The notes beneath the pieces are model-generated. The model saw only the letters and a program-made list of their open reading frames with translations, was not told the DNA's origin and made no database searches. Below, one piece after another: positions 41,503 through 51,280 of a stretch of 64,000 nucleotides of DNA (the stretch's first letter is position 1; the number at the start of each line of letters is the position of its first letter). Position numbers and translations under genes: made by a program. The DNA comes from an uncultured Clostridia bacterium (GTDB lineage Bacteria > Bacillota > Clostridia > Oscillospirales > Acutalibacteraceae): NCBI GenBank assembly GCA_947627345.1, contig CANQVS010000011.1:1-64000 (forward strand), given 5' to 3'.

Positions 41503-42211
41503 AAGCGATATAGGTTTAGTACGCACCCAAAATCAAGATGACTGCCGTTTCGGAGTTATTTCCCCGAGCTGTGCATGGGCGGTCGTATGCGACGGGATGG
41601 GCGGCGCTAACGGAGGCAATATCGCGAGCGCGTCAGCGGTTGAGTACATAAGCCGTGAAATCGAAAAGATGTATTCCGATGAGCTTTCAAAGGCGGAGCT
41701 TTCAACCCTTATGACAGAAATTGTATCACAGGCGAATAAGGCTATTTTTGATACAGCTCAAAACGACGTTGAGCTGACGGGAATGGGAACGACCTGCGAG
41801 TTCGTTTTGGTAAAAGACACTACCGTTCACGTTGTTCACGTAGGCGACAGCCGTACCTATGCTATCCGCGGAGGAAAGATAAAACAGCTGACTGAGGACC
41901 ATTCCGTAGTTCAGGAAATGGTACGCCGCGGTGAAATCACCGCTGAACAGGCTCAAAATCATCCCAACAAAAACTTTATTACAAGAGCACTCGGAATAAA
42001 ACCTACCGTTCACCTCGATTATATCGAAACTAATTTCATATACGGAGACATCCTATTAGTTTGTACCGATGGTTTTTCCAACTGTGTCACAACGGGCGAT
42101 ATGGTTAAAATCTGCCACGAAAACCGAGGAGAAACTCTTACGGATACTTTAGTCGAGAAGGCTAAAGAAGGCGGAGGAACAGATAATATAACCGTCGCGG
42201 TTATTTACTAA
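41486..42211 (+). CDS. prpC: PP2C-type Ser/Thr phosphatase PrpC/Stp
   Basis: 241 residues; reverses phosphorylation by the adjacent PrkC. Metal-binding motifs are CDGMGGANGGNIAS, HVGDSRTYAIRGG, LVCTDGFSNCV and GGGTDNITVAVI. TTG start after GGAGGAAAACAGC, inside the rlmN 3' end; this is the only in-frame start with a ribosome binding site that keeps the N-terminal SDIGLVRTQNQDDC. Confidence 0.95.
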   Translation: MEIFSKSDIGLVRTQNQDDCRFGVISPSCAWAVVCDGMGGANGGNIASASAVEYISREIEKMYSDELSKAELSTLMTEIVSQANKAIFDTAQNDVELTGMGTTCEFVLVKDTTVHVVHVGDSRTYAIRGGKIKQLTEDHSVVQEMVRRGEITAEQAQNHPNKNFITRALGIKPTVHLDYIETNFIYGDILLVCTDGFSNCVTTGDMVKICHENRGETLTDTLVEKAKEGGGTDNITVAVIY

Positions 42212-42225
42212 AGAGGGGTGAAATT

Positions 42226-44289
42226 GTGGATAAATACAGCGGAAAAAAGTTAGACGGACGTTATGAGATACACGAACTTATCGGCGTCGGCGGTATGGCG
42301 TATGTATATCGTTGTACAGATACTATTGACGACCGGGAAGTTGCGGTAAAAATATTAAAAGATGAATTTTTAAATAACGATGAATTTATAAGACGATTTA
42401 AAAACGAAAGTAAAGCTATAGCTATGCTTTCACATCCTAATATTGTAAAGGTATATGATGTAAGTTTCGGCGATATGATACAATATATCGTTATGGAATA
42501 TATTGACGGTATTACTCTTAAAGAGTATATTGGTCAGCAGGGTGTGCTTGACTGGCGCGAGGCTTTACATTTAACTACTCAGATTTTAAAGGCGCTACAG
42601 CATGCTCACAATAAGGGCGTTGTTCATAGAGATATTAAACCCCATAATATTATGCTGTTGCAGGACGGAACTATTAAGGTTACGGACTTCGGCATTGCGA
42701 GACTTACCGATACACAGACAAAAACTATGACCGAGCAGGCGATAGGCTCTGTTCACTATATAGCGCCCGAGCAGGCGAGAGGAAGTAAAACCGATGGTAA
42801 ATCGGACATTTATTCCGTAGGTGTTATGCTTTACGAAATGATTACGGGGAAACTTCCGTTTGACGCTGACAGCGCCGTAAGCGTTGCTCTTATGCAATTG
42901 CAGTCAACTCCTGTTATGCCGAGAAAAATTAATCCCGGTATTCCTGTGGGACTTGAACAGATTACAATGCACGCGATGCAGAAAAACCCCGAAAAGCGCT
43001 ATCCGAGCGCGCTTGATATGCTCGGAGATTTGGAGCGTTTCAGACTAAACCCCAATGTGCATTTTGACTATGAGTATTTTGTCGATTCCGAACCTACCAG
43101 AGATGTTAAAAATGTAAAAAAATCCTTGAAAAAGCAGGAAATGATTGAGGAAACTCCGATTGAAGATTCAGATGATGAGGCGGAGGATATAGACCGCAAG
43201 AAACAGCATAAAAATTCCTATTATGCAGTAAAGAGCGCGGTTATATCGGCGATTATAGTTATTGTTGTTTTTATGCTTGTTGCGTTATTCAGAGGATGCG
43301 CGTCTGCTCAGGCTACAGACGTTGAAGTTCCTAATTTTGTCGGAATGAACATCGTTGATGCCAAAGAGAAAAACCCAAATAACTTCAGGTTTGAGATGAC
43401 CAGCAGATATGTTAAAAATAAAGAGTTGGGACAAATTCTTGCGCAGGACCCCGAACCCGGCTCAAAACGTGTAAAATCAGGCTCTGTAATTGAACTTACA
43501 ATTAACGGTAAAGATACCGAGATGTCAATACCTTACTGTAAAAACGTTTCAAAAGATGAAGCGGTTAAGGGTATTGAGGCGAAAAACCTTTCTCCAAAGA
43601 TTATAGAGGTTTATGATAAACTTACTCCGAGAGGTTATGTTTGCGATACATTTCCTCCTGCAGGCGTAAAGCTTACTGTCGGGTCAACGGTACTCGTTAT
43701 TGTTGCAAAGGACGAATACGTTGAAAAGATTTCGGTCCCAAGGGTTACGGATACAACCCTCTATGAGGCTCAGTCAAAGCTAACGGGAAAGGGCTTAAAA
43801 TATAAGTACACCTACGATGATGAAAGCTTGGAACCCGAGGGAACTGTAATTCAGCAGTCACCTCTCCAGTACAGCAAGGTTGAGGAAGGAACAATAGTAA
43901 ATCTTGTTGTAAGCTCAGGAAAAGGCAGTCAGTCGACTGTTAATATTACAGTGGATATGCCCACCAATGTGGATTACAATGTTGATATGACTGTATCTGT
44001 AGACGGTACGCTTGATTCTTCTTATTCAAAAAGCCTCAATCCGTCGTACAATTCAAGCTATACAATGTCGTTTACGGGCAGCGGCACATCAACCGTTATA
44101 GTTATGCTCAATGGTCAGACCTATAGAAAGTACACAATAGATTACACTACAGGCGAATATCAGACCTCATCGTATAAATTTGTTCCCACAGAGCCTACAA
44201 CGGTAACCGAGCCGACAACTTCACCGCCTACGGAAGAGGAAACCATACAAATTGAAACCGAGCAAGTTGACGATGATGACGGTGAGTAA
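42226..44289 (+). CDS. prkC: PASTA-domain Ser/Thr protein kinase PrkC/StkP
   Basis: 687 residues, GTG start after GAGGGGTGAAATT. The cytoplasmic kinase (12-275) is complete: IGVGGMAYVY, Lys42, HRDIKPHN (134-141), DFG (154-156), APE region. One membrane helix at about 340-362. Three extracellular PASTA repeats (about 367-575, VEVPNFVGMNIVDAKE, MSIPYCKNVSKDEAVK, ISVPRVTDTTLYEAQ) bind muropeptides, and a Ser/Thr- and Glu-rich end follows. It senses peptidoglycan and regulates growth or sporulation. prpC and rsgA flank it, the standard order. Confidence 0.96.
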   Translation: MDKYSGKKLDGRYEIHELIGVGGMAYVYRCTDTIDDREVAVKILKDEFLNNDEFIRRFKNESKAIAMLSHPNIVKVYDVSFGDMIQYIVMEYIDGITLKEYIGQQGVLDWREALHLTTQILKALQHAHNKGVVHRDIKPHNIMLLQDGTIKVTDFGIARLTDTQTKTMTEQAIGSVHYIAPEQARGSKTDGKSDIYSVGVMLYEMITGKLPFDADSAVSVALMQLQSTPVMPRKINPGIPVGLEQITMHAMQKNPEKRYPSALDMLGDLERFRLNPNVHFDYEYFVDSEPTRDVKNVKKSLKKQEMIEETPIEDSDDEAEDIDRKKQHKNSYYAVKSAVISAIIVIVVFMLVALFRGCASAQATDVEVPNFVGMNIVDAKEKNPNNFRFEMTSRYVKNKELGQILAQDPEPGSKRVKSGSVIELTINGKDTEMSIPYCKNVSKDEAVKGIEAKNLSPKIIEVYDKLTPRGYVCDTFPPAGVKLTVGSTVLVIVAKDEYVEKISVPRVTDTTLYEAQSKLTGKGLKYKYTYDDESLEPEGTVIQQSPLQYSKVEEGTIVNLVVSSGKGSQSTVNITVDMPTNVDYNVDMTVSVDGTLDSSYSKSLNPSYNSSYTMSFTGSGTSTVIVMLNGQTYRKYTIDYTTGEYQTSSYKFVPTEPTTVTEPTTSPPTEEETIQIETEQVDDDDGE

Positions 44290-45174
44290 ATGAAAACATT
44301 AAGCGGAATTATTTTAAAAAGCACAGGCGGCTTCTATTATGTAGAAGTCGCCGATGTGACATATGAGTGTAAGGCTCGGGGAATATTCAGAAAGAAAAAT
44401 AATTCACCTAAGGTGGGAGACAGAGTAAAAATAACCGTTCCCGAGGACGGATACTGTTCAATTGACGAAATTTATAAAAGAAAAAATTCTCTGCGCAGAC
44501 CTCCTCTTGCGAATATAGATATTCTTGTAATAGTGGTATCAACTGTGGAGCCTGCGCCTAATTATCTTGTTATAGACAAGATGACCGCCACGGCTGTCGA
44601 TAACGGTATTGAGCCTTTGATTGTTGTGTCAAAGTCTGATTTGAAGTCCTCTGAAGAACTGCTTTCCACATACAGAAAGTCGGGTATAAAGGTATTTTCG
44701 TATTCAAAAAACGAACCCGCTTCCGCTTTAAAAATAAGGGAGATATTGAGCGGTAAAATTTCTGCATTTACAGGCAACAGCGGAGTCGGAAAATCAACTC
44801 TTTTAAATATACTTTATCCGAAGTTAAAGCTTGAAACAGGAGAAATAAGCGAAAAGCTCGGACGTGGGAGACATACTACAAGAACAGTAGAACTTTTTAA
44901 AGTTGACGGAGGCTATGTGGCTGATACACCGGGATTTTCGACAGTTGACCTTGAGCGATATAATATGATTGATAAGGATAATATCCAGTTTTGTTTTCCT
45001 GAATTTAAAGAATATTTAACTGCCTGTAAGTTTACTTCCTGTTCCCATACCTGCGAAAAGGGTTGCGCTATTATTTCGGCAGTAAACGAAGGAAAAATTG
45101 CGAAGAGCAGACATCAAAGCTATGTTGCTATGTATGACGAGGTAAAGGATATAAAAGAATGGCAGAAAAAGTAA
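44290..45174 (+). CDS. rsgA: Ribosome small-subunit-dependent GTPase A
   Basis: 294 residues: an N-terminal OB-fold, a circularly permuted GTPase (G4 VVSKSDLKS before G1 GNSGVGKSTLLN and G3 DTPGFST) and a zinc-finger CKFTSCSHTCEKGCAI. Acts in 30S maturation. Starts directly at the prkC stop (TAAATG). In many Clostridia rpe follows; here thiN comes next. Confidence 0.96.
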   Translation: MKTLSGIILKSTGGFYYVEVADVTYECKARGIFRKKNNSPKVGDRVKITVPEDGYCSIDEIYKRKNSLRRPPLANIDILVIVVSTVEPAPNYLVIDKMTATAVDNGIEPLIVVSKSDLKSSEELLSTYRKSGIKVFSYSKNEPASALKIREILSGKISAFTGNSGVGKSTLLNILYPKLKLETGEISEKLGRGRHTTRTVELFKVDGGYVADTPGFSTVDLERYNMIDKDNIQFCFPEFKEYLTACKFTSCSHTCEKGCAIISAVNEGKIAKSRHQSYVAMYDEVKDIKEWQKK

Positions 45175-45797
45175 GGTGTGTTATAATCTGCGGGTCACCC
45201 GAATTTGACGCGGATTTTATTAAAAACTCGGTGAATCCAAAAACCGATTATATAATTTGTGCAGACGGCGGTTATTTAACTGCAAAAAAAGCCGATTTAA
45301 AAGCCGATTTGTTTGTCGGAGACTTTGATTCATACCAAGGAGAAATTTCCGATAAAATTGAAGTTGTTAAACTTAAAGTTCATAAGGACGATACAGATTC
45401 TATGCATTGCGCGAAAGTAGCAGTTGAGAAAAATTTTAAAGAAGTTGTCCTTTTCGGAGCAACAGGCGCACGGCTTGACCATACATTCGCAAATATTTGC
45501 GTGCTTGATTATCTTAACGAAAACGGAGTTAACGCTTATATAGAAAATGAAAAAGAAACAGTACAGATTTTAACGGTCGGTGAATATAAATATAATAAAA
45601 ACGGAAAAACTTTCTCTGTTTTCCCGTTCGGTTGTGAAAGTATAAAAATTTCCTATGAGGGAAATGTTGAATATCCCGCAAACGATTTATCCGTGAAATC
45701 TTCGTACGCTGTAGGTATATCCAACATCTTTCGCAGTAAAAGTGTAAAAGTAAGGCTTTTAAGCGGAAAAGCGCTGTTTATCGTCAATAAATTATGA
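45159..45797 (+). CDS. thiN: Thiamine pyrophosphokinase
   Basis: 212 residues; transfers pyrophosphate from ATP to thiamine. The N-terminal domain has CADGGYLTAKK, ADLFVGDFDS and KDDTDSMHC, and FGATGARLDHTFAN; a C-terminal beta-domain follows. Overlaps rsgA by 16 bases. It ends the long operon; the gap after it (45798-45992) holds a promoter. Confidence 0.94.
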   Translation: MAEKVRCVIICGSPEFDADFIKNSVNPKTDYIICADGGYLTAKKADLKADLFVGDFDSYQGEISDKIEVVKLKVHKDDTDSMHCAKVAVEKNFKEVVLFGATGARLDHTFANICVLDYLNENGVNAYIENEKETVQILTVGEYKYNKNGKTFSVFPFGCESIKISYEGNVEYPANDLSVKSSYAVGISNIFRSKSVKVRLLSGKALFIVNKL

Positions 45798-45888
45798 TTT
45801 AGTAATATTTTTGATGTATTATAATAAAATTCGTAACTAAATCATTTTTAACTTAACAAAACTGTAACTTAAAATACATTCACTATTA

Positions 45889-45918
45889 TTGCATTTTCAT
45901 AATTTGCTATGGTATAAT
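45889..45918 (+). promoter_or_regulatory. Promoter of the pseudokinase gene
   Basis: TTGCAT, 18 bases, TATAAT, about 75 bases before the start codon. No terminator is visible after thiN, so read-through from the upstream operon is possible too. Confidence 0.6.
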
Positions 45919-45992
45919 AAAATCACATTTTATGTTAAAATAAGCTAAGTGTGTTGTGTGTAATCAGTTTTTTATATTCGGGAGGTATTCGG

Positions 45993-47624
45993 ATGTCATT
46001 GTGTATGGGATGTATGCGTGAGATAGGGGACAACGTTGTTTGCCCTAGCTGCGGTTTTGATAATTCAAAAGGTCAGCATTCTCCGTTTCTACCTTACGGG
46101 ACTGTTCTTCACGGAAGATATATTGTCGGCTCCGTAATTGATACAAACGGTGAAAGCTCGCGCTATATTTCTTTTGATAAACAGACGGGAGATGTCGTGA
46201 TTGTCTGCGAATTTCTCCCTATGGGGCTTTTTGACCGTGAGCACGATGAAGTAAATATGCACATAAGGTTTGAAAATGATGATATTTTTAAAAAGCTTAT
46301 GTCCGATTTTATCTCTTATTTTCGTACTATAGCAGAGCTTAAAGATTTTTCGGCTCTTATAAAAATACATAATATTTTTCAAGAAAACAATACAGCATAT
46401 GTAATTGAGGAAAATCAAGACCTTATTCCGTTTGAGGAATATGTCGAGAGGAGTAACGGTCACCTTGAATGGGAAATAGCAAGACCGCTGTTTATGCCAG
46501 TTATCTCCGCTTTGGAGGCTATGCACCGTAGAGGACTTGGTCACTACGCAATTTCCCCTAAAAATATGTATGTTACCGCTTACGGTAAAATAAAGATTTC
46601 GGGATTTGCTACAGCAAACGAGCGTAAACGCGGAACACCGCTTAAATCGCAGTTGTATTCAGGTTGTGCCGCTCCCGAACAGTATGAAAACAATTTCCCG
46701 ATTGACAGCATTACAGAAATTTACGGAATATCAGCAACTTTATTCTACGCGCTCACAGGAAATCTTCCCGCAGGCGCTAAGGACAGAATGAAGGACTCAA
46801 GGCTTTTAATGAGCACAAGTACGGTTAAAAGATTACCGCCCCATGTTGTAACCGCTATTGCAAACGGACTTCAGGTTAAGCGTGAGAATCGAATTACAGA
46901 TTTTGATGATTTGCGTTCACAGCTTTCCGTATCTCATACAGCGCAGGCTATTCAAGAGGAAATTTCAAGAACAGCCAATATGAATGTAAAAAAATCGGAT
47001 ATAAACAGCGCGGGCGGAATGTCCCATCGAGGAGCAGCGTTTATTGCCGCTGCAATAACGGTAATAGTACTCGGGGTTTTGGGAGTTTTATTTGTAATGC
47101 AAAATCCGTTAAAAGGAGTATTTGCCGATAACGGCGTAGAAGAATCTACAGCGGCTACGGAAAAATGGACGGGAGAAACCATTCCAAATTATGTAGGAAT
47201 GACATATGAAGAAGCTGTTGATGCGGCTGAAGATACGACTAATGTTACAATTTACCGCGACACAGAGGAACTCTACAGCGACCAGTACGCTGAGGGAGTG
47301 GTTATGGAACAATCTCCAAAGGGCGGAGAAAAACTCACCGCGTCGGGCGAAATATCAATTACTGTTAAAATAAGCAAAGGTATGCAAATGCGTGAGTTGC
47401 CGGCAATAAAGAAAAAGTCGGTAAATTCCACAGCTAAAGCTCTTGCAAATCAAGGTTTTGTCGTTAATGCGGAATATCAGTATAACGATGATATTGACGA
47501 GGGACGGGTTATCGACTATAAGGATTATAAAGCAGGAGATACGCTTGAAGACGGTTCAACAGTAACAATTATTGTAAGCAAAGGCCCGGAGGAGACTGAA
47601 GAACCCTCATCTACCGCCGATTAA
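45993..47624 (+). CDS. PASTA-domain pseudokinase with N-terminal zinc ribbon
   Basis: 543 residues, start after GGGAGGTATTCGG. Residues 4-20 form a zinc ribbon (CMGC...CPSC). About 38-315 has the shape of a protein kinase, but key residues are lost: the beta3 lysine region reads VVIVCEF, the HRD loop reads HYAISPKN (184-191, no catalytic Asp) and DFG reads SGFA (203-206). One membrane helix (348-369) and two PASTA repeats (397-463, 468-531) follow. It lies just after the prkC operon and probably arose from a PrkC-like ancestor, as a muropeptide-binding partner or scaffold. Confidence 0.85.
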   Translation: MSLCMGCMREIGDNVVCPSCGFDNSKGQHSPFLPYGTVLHGRYIVGSVIDTNGESSRYISFDKQTGDVVIVCEFLPMGLFDREHDEVNMHIRFENDDIFKKLMSDFISYFRTIAELKDFSALIKIHNIFQENNTAYVIEENQDLIPFEEYVERSNGHLEWEIARPLFMPVISALEAMHRRGLGHYAISPKNMYVTAYGKIKISGFATANERKRGTPLKSQLYSGCAAPEQYENNFPIDSITEIYGISATLFYALTGNLPAGAKDRMKDSRLLMSTSTVKRLPPHVVTAIANGLQVKRENRITDFDDLRSQLSVSHTAQAIQEEISRTANMNVKKSDINSAGGMSHRGAAFIAAAITVIVLGVLGVLFVMQNPLKGVFADNGVEESTAATEKWTGETIPNYVGMTYEEAVDAAEDTTNVTIYRDTEELYSDQYAEGVVMEQSPKGGEKLTASGEISITVKISKGMQMRELPAIKKKSVNSTAKALANQGFVVNAEYQYNDDIDEGRVIDYKDYKAGDTLEDGSTVTIIVSKGPEETEEPSSTAD

Positions 47625-47679
47625 TATTTGATAAGCCGAATACTTAAATTATTATTTATTACTACTTAAAATAACAGAA

Positions 47680-47710
47680 GGCTGTTTCAAACTTAGTTTT
47701 GAAACAGCCC
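47680..47710. terminator. Terminator after the pseudokinase gene
   Basis: GGCTGTTTCAAA and TTTGAAACAGCC around CTTAGTT, followed by CCAAATTTTAGTTTT. It also faces the end of the XRE gene. Confidence 0.75.
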
Positions 47711-47804
47711 CAAATTTTAGTTTTCTATAAAAATAATAATTAATGTTTACCGTGCAGTTATATCTTCAGCTTGTACACGATTTCTTGCTATTGCATAAAA
47801 CTCT

Positions 47805-48479
47805 TTATATTTTAAAATTCTGACTTATGGATTTCTCGGCATTTTTTATCATCTGATGAAGCGACGCGTAACTTTCGCTGAATTGCTCAAAAAGTTTATC
47901 CGCCGAAAGGCTAATCCCATCAATACTTTTGTTGTTTTTTATATCATTTATCTTTGCGTTGTTAAAGGCGAGAGAGGCGTTGCAGTATTCGTCTATGGAT
48001 ATTGAGTTTAGCTGAAAGACGTCAGACGGGTTATTTTCTTTTAAAGAATAAATCTTCCTAAACATATTGTATTGCGATACAGTTAAATAATCGCTGACGT
48101 TTTTGCTTAATTTTTTATTATTAATTTCGGCAAGAAGGCTGTAAATAACCGCGATTGAATTGATGAGCAGTTTTCTGTTAACCATACAGTAGGTATTACT
48201 TTTTGTACGGTTAACGTCCTCAATATTTTCAATATCGGGAATATCGTCCGCAACGGTATCACTTCCGTTTGGATTAGTTGTTCTGCCTAAGAGATAATCT
48301 ACGGAAACCTCGTAAAAATCCGCAATTTTAACAAGAAAGCTTAATCCGCATTCACGGATTCCTTTTTCATAATGGGATAGTAACGCTTGCGAAATTCCTA
48401 ATTGTGAGCTTACCTCCTTTTGGCTAAGTCCCTTATTTTTTCTTAAATGGGTAATAATTCTACCAAATTCTTTATCCAT
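47805..48479 (-). CDS. XRE-family transcriptional regulator
   Basis: 224 residues. N-terminal helix-turn-helix (about 5-62, LRKNKGLSQKEVSSQLGISQALLSHYEKG, with the recognition helix QALLSHY, and VSVDYLLGRT), then a helical C-terminal region of unknown function (90-224). Likely a cytoplasmic DNA-binding regulator, divergent from the histidine phosphatase gene and separated from it by 74 bases. Start preceded by GAGGTGGAAT. Its target is unknown. Confidence 0.88.
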   Translation of the reverse strand: MDKEFGRIITHLRKNKGLSQKEVSSQLGISQALLSHYEKGIRECGLSFLVKIADFYEVSVDYLLGRTTNPNGSDTVADDIPDIENIEDVNRTKSNTYCMVNRKLLINSIAVIYSLLAEINNKKLSKNVSDYLTVSQYNMFRKIYSLKENNPSDVFQLNSISIDEYCNASLAFNNAKINDIKNNKSIDGISLSADKLFEQFSESYASLHQMIKNAEKSISQNFKI

Positions 48480-48553
48480 ATTCCACCTCGGATATTACTA
48501 TAAGTATAATTATTATACAATATAATCTACAAATTGTAAAGTGAGATGTTTAT

Positions 48554-49174
48554 ATGCAGTCTTATTTAATTCATTTTATACGCCACGGTGATATTTCCGA
48601 TACCCACAAAGGAAAATACATCGGAACTACAGATGTTCCACTGAGCAAGCAGGGTATAGAGGATTTAAAAAAATACGACAGTAAGTATATTTATCCGGGA
48701 ACGCAGGTTGTCTTTACAAGTCCGCTGAAACGCTGTATTGAAACGGCAAAAATTTTATATCCACAGCAAAATCCGCTTGTTATTGAACAGTTGTCAGAGT
48801 GCTGTTTCGGCGAATGGGAGAACAAGACGGCGGACGAGCTTAAAAATAATCCGGATTTTGAAAGGTGGCTTGCGGGACAAACTGACGTCAAACCGCCGAG
48901 AGGCGAAAGCGGAGCGGATTTTACAAAACGAGTCTGCCTTATTTTTGAGCAGATTGTAGAGGGAATGATGAAAACCAATCATACCGAAAGCGTAATAATA
49001 ACTCACGGCGGTGTGATTATGACTATCCTTTCAGTTTACGGACTTCCGAGCGCAAAACCGTTTGAATGGGTAATGGACAACGGATTTGGTTATTCTGTAA
49101 GAATAAATCCGATGATGTGGCAGCGTGACAGGGTGATGGAAGTCTACAGAAAAATACCTGTAGTGAATAATTAA
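48554..49174 (+). CDS. Histidine phosphatase (phosphoglycerate mutase superfamily)
   Basis: 206 residues. The phosphohistidine motif is FIRHGDISDTHKGKYIGTTDVPLS; the second arginine lies in FTSPLKRCIETA; GEWENKTADEL and VIITHGGVIMT supply the remaining active-site residues. It resembles alpha-ribazole phosphatase (CobC) in the GxYxGxTDxPLS pattern, but no cobalamin genes are nearby. Substrate open. Confidence 0.88.
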   Translation: MQSYLIHFIRHGDISDTHKGKYIGTTDVPLSKQGIEDLKKYDSKYIYPGTQVVFTSPLKRCIETAKILYPQQNPLVIEQLSECCFGEWENKTADELKNNPDFERWLAGQTDVKPPRGESGADFTKRVCLIFEQIVEGMMKTNHTESVIITHGGVIMTILSVYGLPSAKPFEWVMDNGFGYSVRINPMMWQRDRVMEVYRKIPVVNN

Positions 49175-49183
49175 TACAGTAAA

Positions 49184-49201
49184 TTGTAAATAAGTTTACA
49201 A
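49184..49201. promoter_or_regulatory. 18-bp palindrome upstream of leuB, Rex-operator-like
   Basis: TTGTAAA-TAAG-TTTACAA, a perfect inverted repeat. It fits the Rex consensus TTGTNAAN4TTNACAA. A TATAAT box follows at 49212. Binding by a redox regulator is inferred only. Confidence 0.5.
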
Positions 49202-49257
49202 TCTTATTTCGTATAATATGAGATAATCAGACAAGAGTAATAAAAAGGAGAAGTTTT

Positions 49258-50331
49258 ATGGCAGATTATAAAATAACTTTATTAAAGGGCGACGGTATCG
49301 GACCTGAAATCGTTGACGAGGCGGTTAAAGTTTTAAATAAAGCGTCCGAGAAATTCGGATTTACTGTTGAATATGACGAGGCTTTAATGGGCGGATGCGC
49401 GATTGATGAAACGGGCGAGCCTTTACCTCAGGAAACTATTGATAAATGTAAAGCTTCCGACAGTGTTCTCTTGGGGGCTGTAGGAGGTCCTAAGTGGGAT
49501 AATCTCCCGGGAAATAAACGTCCCGAGGCAGGACTTTTAGGTATTCGCGGAGCTTTGGGGCTTTTTGCCAATCTACGCCCCTCCGTTATTTTTGAACCGC
49601 TACAAGGCGATTCACCTATTAAGGACGAGATTATCGGAGGCCAACTTGATATTCTTATCGTTCGCGAGCTGACGGGCGGAATTTACTTTGGCAAGCGCGG
49701 AAGAACCAAGACCGACGACGGAGCGGACGCCGCTTGGGATACCGAAATGTATTCTGTTCCGGAGATAGAAAGAATCGCGCGAACAGCGTTTGAAATGGCA
49801 ATGAAAAGGGATAAGAGGGTTACAAGCGTTGACAAGGCGAATGTGCTGGAGTCCTCCCGCCTTTGGAGAGAAACGGTTATAAAGGTTTCCAAAGACTATC
49901 CCGAGGTAGAGTTAAATCATCTTTATGTCGACAACTGCGCTATGCAGCTTGTCCGCAATCCGCGTCAGTTTGACGTTATAGTTACATCTAATATTTTCGG
50001 AGATATACTTTCTGACGAAGCTTCTATGATTGCAGGTTCAATCGGTATGCTTGCTTCCGCAAGCCTTGCAGAGGGTAAGTTCGGACTTTACGAGCCTATT
50101 CACGGCTCGGCTCCCGATATAGCGGGCAAGGGAATCGCTAATCCGCTTGCAACAATTCTTTCGGTTGCTATGATGCTACGCTATTCTCTCGACAGAGGCG
50201 ATGCGGCTGATGCTATCGAAAACGCTGTTAACGAGGCGCTGAAAAAGTACCGTACGCCCGATATACTTTCCGATGATACAACTAAAGTCAGTTGCAGTGA
50301 AATGGGCGACAAGGTTTGCGAGTATCTTTAA
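49258..50331 (+). CDS. leuB: 3-isopropylmalate dehydrogenase
   Basis: 357 residues; NAD-dependent oxidative decarboxylation of 3-isopropylmalate in leucine synthesis. [20 protein letters not shown], the [13 protein letters not shown] substrate motif, [14 protein letters not shown] and [21 protein letters not shown] are all present. Strong AAGGAG. leuA, leuC and leuD are not in the window; leuB stands alone before a phosphatase gene. Confidence 0.97.
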   Translation: MADYKITLLKGDGIGPEIVDEAVKVLNKASEKFGFTVEYDEALMGGCAIDETGEPLPQETIDKCKASDSVLLGAVGGPKWDNLPGNKRPEAGLLGIRGALGLFANLRPSVIFEPLQGDSPIKDEIIGGQLDILIVRELTGGIYFGKRGRTKTDDGADAAWDTEMYSVPEIERIARTAFEMAMKRDKRVTSVDKANVLESSRLWRETVIKVSKDYPEVELNHLYVDNCAMQLVRNPRQFDVIVTSNIFGDILSDEASMIAGSIGMLASASLAEGKFGLYEPIHGSAPDIAGKGIANPLATILSVAMMLRYSLDRGDAADAIENAVNEALKKYRTPDILSDDTTKVSCSEMGDKVCEYL

Positions 50332-50350
50332 GAATTGACACGGTGATTTT

Positions 50351-51058
50351 ATGAGTTTTTATGATATGCACTCCCATATTCTGCCCGAAATGGACGACGG
50401 TTCAAAAAGTGTTGAATTGAGCCTTGAAATTATAGACAAGCTTCGTGCGCAGAATGTAAATAATATTTGTTTTACACCTCATTATTACACAAATGAAGAG
50501 AGTATGCAGAGTTTTCTTTCACGCAGACAGGAATCTATGAATAAGCTTTTGCCGAAGCTTCCGAGCGACATAAATATATGTATCGGAGCAGAGGTTTATG
50601 TGACAGATTATCTTTTTAACAACAAGGATTTATCGCAGATTTGTTACGGAAACTCTGATTATATTCTTTGCGAGTTTTCCTTTGGCTCTCATTTTTCTGA
50701 AAAGACTATGGAAAATTTCTATCGTTTGAAAGAAAACTACGGTTTAAAGCCTGTTTTAACTCACATCGAACGCTATGAATATCTTATGGCAGACGAAGGA
50801 CTTGTTGAACAGCTTTGTGATGAGGATATTATTATTCAGACAAATGTCGGAGCGTTTAAAGGCTTTTCGCAAAAAAGACGGCTTTTAAAGTATATTAAAC
50901 GCGGATATATAGATATTGTCGGTACAGACTGCCATTCCTTAACACGAGGCAATCCCGATGAATATACTCAGACAATCAATCTTATCCGTGATAAATGCGG
51001 ACAGGAATATGTTGACCATATTGTAAACACAAGCGCTGAAATTTTCTGTAAATATTAA
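50351..51058 (+). CDS. PHP-family tyrosine-protein phosphatase, CpsB/YwqE-like
   Basis: 235 residues. MHSHILPEMDDGSKS, FTPHYY, GAEVYV, THIERYEYL and GTDCHSL provide the metal-binding His/Asp/Glu set of the CpsB/CapC family. These enzymes dephosphorylate the tyrosine kinase that controls capsule or exopolysaccharide synthesis. No such kinase or capsule operon is nearby. A terminator follows at 51071. Confidence 0.9.
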   Translation: MSFYDMHSHILPEMDDGSKSVELSLEIIDKLRAQNVNNICFTPHYYTNEESMQSFLSRRQESMNKLLPKLPSDINICIGAEVYVTDYLFNNKDLSQICYGNSDYILCEFSFGSHFSEKTMENFYRLKENYGLKPVLTHIERYEYLMADEGLVEQLCDEDIIIQTNVGAFKGFSQKRRLLKYIKRGYIDIVGTDCHSLTRGNPDEYTQTINLIRDKCGQEYVDHIVNTSAEIFCKY

Positions 51059-51070
51059 TTTTATTTGTTT

Positions 51071-51098
51071 GAGCCGTATTTTACGGCTCATTTTTTAA
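51071..51098 (+). terminator. Terminator after the PHP phosphatase gene
   Basis: GAGCCGTA, loop, TACGGCTC, then ATTTTTTAATTT. Confidence 0.85.
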
Positions 51099-51162
51099 TT
51101 TATAGAAAACAGCATTAAGAAATTATGCCAGTATTGTGTAAATTATAGAAAAATATTTTTTT

Positions 51163-51196
51163 GAACCGAACCTTTTTAGCTTTTCAATCGTATATA
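51163..51196 (+). promoter_or_regulatory. Candidate ECF-sigma autoregulated promoter
   Basis: GAACCGAACC followed after 16 bases by CGTATATA. AACC-type -35 boxes with CGT-type -10 boxes are usual for ECF factors. A very similar GAACCGAATC stands at 52651 before the third gene of the locus. Confidence 0.6.
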
Positions 51197-51280
51197 TAGT
51201 GAAAGCTTTCAGTTTGAATATAACCGAATTGCAGAGGAACGGTTTAATTCAGGCAAATTTTTTCAATAGGGGGTGATAGG

